DNA of 64,000 nucleotides from Flavobacterium sp. N1994. Its GTDB lineage: Bacteria; Bacteroidota; Bacteroidia; Flavobacteriales; Flavobacteriaceae. Each line of letters starts with the position of its first letter. The stretch's first letter is position 1. This document shows, one piece after another, positions 62,902-64,000 of the stretch. The translations under genes and the position numbers were made by a program. The notes under the pieces were generated by a model, which searched no databases, had not been told where the DNA came from, and saw only the letters and a list, made by a program, of their open reading frames with translations. The stretch is taken from contig NZ_CP109999.1 in NCBI RefSeq assembly GCF_025947145.1, forward strand, positions 3,162,001-3,226,000, given 5' to 3'.

Positions 62902-63394
62902 GATTAAAGGAATCTAAACTAAAAAAGGGTTGACAAAATTCGAGTCTAAAAACATAATCATTTCAAAATCAGCATTTGTGTAAAAATTGGTTTGTAAATA
63001 TATATTTAAAATGAAATTATTCCAAACTAGTCATTAGTATAAATCCATTTTCATCACAATTAAATACAAGGAATAAATTACGGATTTAGCTAAGTATTTT
63101 GACCAATTATGGTATACGGAAAGATATATAACATAAAAAAAGGATTGGAGGAATAGTTTTATGTTAATAAATGTATTGTCTTTTTTAGAGTAATACATTC
63201 ATTTTTTAATTAAAAAGGAGTGGCACCGATGCAATCTATAACGAGGTGGTACCAAAGAAGCACAAAAGTTCTATTTTAAATCCATACGTAAATTTATTCC
63301 GTCGCACTCCATACAGTCGAGCTAAGCTCCTGTCTCGCAATTTGCATTCCGCACTTCCAACTTCGTAATTTTTCTAAACCCAACACCCATAAAA
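62902..63394. other. AT-rich intergenic region, about 490 bp
   Basis: No credible gene. It carries the second copy of the dispersed 45-bp repeat (63292-63336) and ends at the terminator of the cold-shock gene. Confidence 0.55.
63292..63336. repeat. dispersed intergenic repeat, copy 2
   Basis: Matches 60988-61032 over about 45 bp with a few mismatches; core CTCCATACAGTCGAGC then TAAGCTC. Confidence 0.6.
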
Positions 63395-63419
63395 AAAGCC
63401 AGTCTATTAGACTGGCTTT
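63395..63419 (-). terminator. terminator of the cold-shock protein gene
   Basis: AAAGCCAGTC (63395-63404) pairs with GACTGGCTTT (63410-63419); on the minus strand it is followed by a T-run (A-run at 63391-63397). Confidence 0.85.
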
Positions 63420-63442
63420 CCTTGGTATCGGTAAAATATATC

Positions 63443-63634
63443 TTAGATAACGTTTACATTAACAGCGTGTGGTCCTTTTTGACCTTCTTCTACAGTGTAA
63501 GACACTTTGTCGTTCTCACGTACTTGACCATTTAAGCCAGTAACATGAACAAATACATCTTGACCACCTGCATTTGGCGTAATAAATCCGAAGCCTTTAG
63601 CTTCATTGAAAAATTTAATTGTTCCTTCAATCAT
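63443..63634 (-). CDS. cold-shock domain protein
   Basis: 63 residues. RNA-binding motifs RNP1 (KGFGFIT) and RNP2 (VFVHV) are intact. Single CSD protein that binds single-stranded RNA/DNA. Typical bacterial CspA is about 66-70 residues. Confidence 0.93.
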   Translation of the reverse strand: MIEGTIKFFNEAKGFGFITPNAGGQDVFVHVTGLNGQVRENDKVSYTVEEGQKGPHAVNVNVI

Positions 63635-63837
63635 AAAAATAAATATATAGTATTAAAGCGCAAAGATAGTTTGTTTTTAATAAAAACGCATCTTTTTCTT
63701 ATTTTATTTAAAAATATTTTAAAATATTAGCTTTTTGATTAAAATTTTTTCAAAAAGGATAGTGATTAAGGACTAGTAACTAGTAACTAGTAATTAGCGA
63801 TTAGTAATTTTTTAACCTACAATCCACAACTTATAAC

Positions 63838-64000
63838 TCACAACTCCCTACAACCACACTCCTTATTTTCATTCAGATACGCAATAGTGGCTTTGCCCAT
63901 TTTCTCCAACACTGGAATATGGATATCGGATAACTTTTTTACATAGATACAGGATTTCCCCATTTTAAACTTTCCCAAGTCCTCCAATAAAGGTTTTGAT
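63838..64000 (-). CDS. DUF1801 family protein (partial, 5' end outside window)
   Basis: The C-terminal ~54 codons: GKFKMGKSCIYVKKLSDIHI, PVLEKMGKATIAYLNENKEC, which fit the end of DUF1801 (YdhG-like) proteins. Stop TGA at 63838-63840. The start lies beyond the window. Confidence 0.7.
   Translation of the reverse strand, partial: SKPLLEDLGKFKMGKSCIYVKKLSDIHIPVLEKMGKATIAYLNENKECGCREL

Overview
This window is AT-rich chromosomal DNA from a Bacteroidota bacterium, most likely Flavobacterium or a close relative. The evidence is promoters of the TAnnTTTG (-7) type, scarce Shine-Dalgarno sequences, a type IX secretion (type B, gliding-motility-associated) sorting domain, a CcoN-CcoO fusion in the cbb3 oxidase operon, and DUF4199, MpaB-type and CreD proteins with flavobacterial character. 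The sequence starts inside menC and ends inside a DUF1801 gene.

Layout. 0-12 kb: the end of menC; a leftward membrane/regulator operon (membrane protein, winged-helix regulator, DUF1361, small membrane protein, CreD, MpaB-like oxygenase); an M28 peptidase; a beta-barrel-like protein with kdsA; two half-size YeeE/YedE transporters; and a pair of putative ether-lipid enzymes (AGMO-like hydroxylase plus lysoplasmalogenase). 12.3-28.2 kb: one 5305-residue secreted adhesin-like protein with 38 near-identical ~79-residue repeats, followed by nine Asp-rich modules and a T9SS C-terminus. 28.3-33.2 kb: a signalling block (a histidine kinase split by a one-base frame change, a LuxR-type response regulator, a second small kinase, a YegP-like protein) with two promoters sharing one operator architecture. 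33.2-35.6 kb: a plastic strip with tRNA-Ser, a large hairpin, 116-bp tandem repeats, a 21-bp minisatellite, a cassette ending in an integron attC-like hairpin, and a yciI fragment broken at the cassette edge.

35.6-47 kb: a stress and redox block. It holds a FixL-like PAS kinase with a receiver-Crp fusion regulator, a DJ-1/Hsp31 protein, gpmA, a Lys-rich histone-like protein, DUF4142 and DUF2383 proteins, a pterin dehydratase, an FMN reductase, CbpA/CbpM, rhodanese, DUF2892 and thioredoxin. 46.4-57.5 kb: an Fnr-type regulator divergent from ccoI-ccoS-ccoNO-ccoQ-ccoP-ccoG-fixH-safE-ydcH, then hemN. Palindromes of the form ATGAY-N4-RTCAT sit at exactly the same distance (centre to last G of the -7 box 36.5 bp) from the promoters of ccoI, ccoS, hemN and, with mismatches, a 37-codon ORF/DJ-1 gene, the Lys-rich protein gene and the rhodanese-thioredoxin operon. 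This ties the stress block and micro-oxic respiration into one probable Crp/Fnr regulon.

57.7-64 kb: assorted exported proteins and a probable metal-response unit: a 41-residue, 10-cysteine metallothionein-like peptide whose promoter carries two 19-bp direct repeats 21 bp apart, followed by an AraC regulator with an N-terminal CxxC metal-binding-like segment. YceI, a barrel protein, a cold-shock protein and the partial DUF1801 gene close the window. All calls are from reading the sequence; no searches were run.
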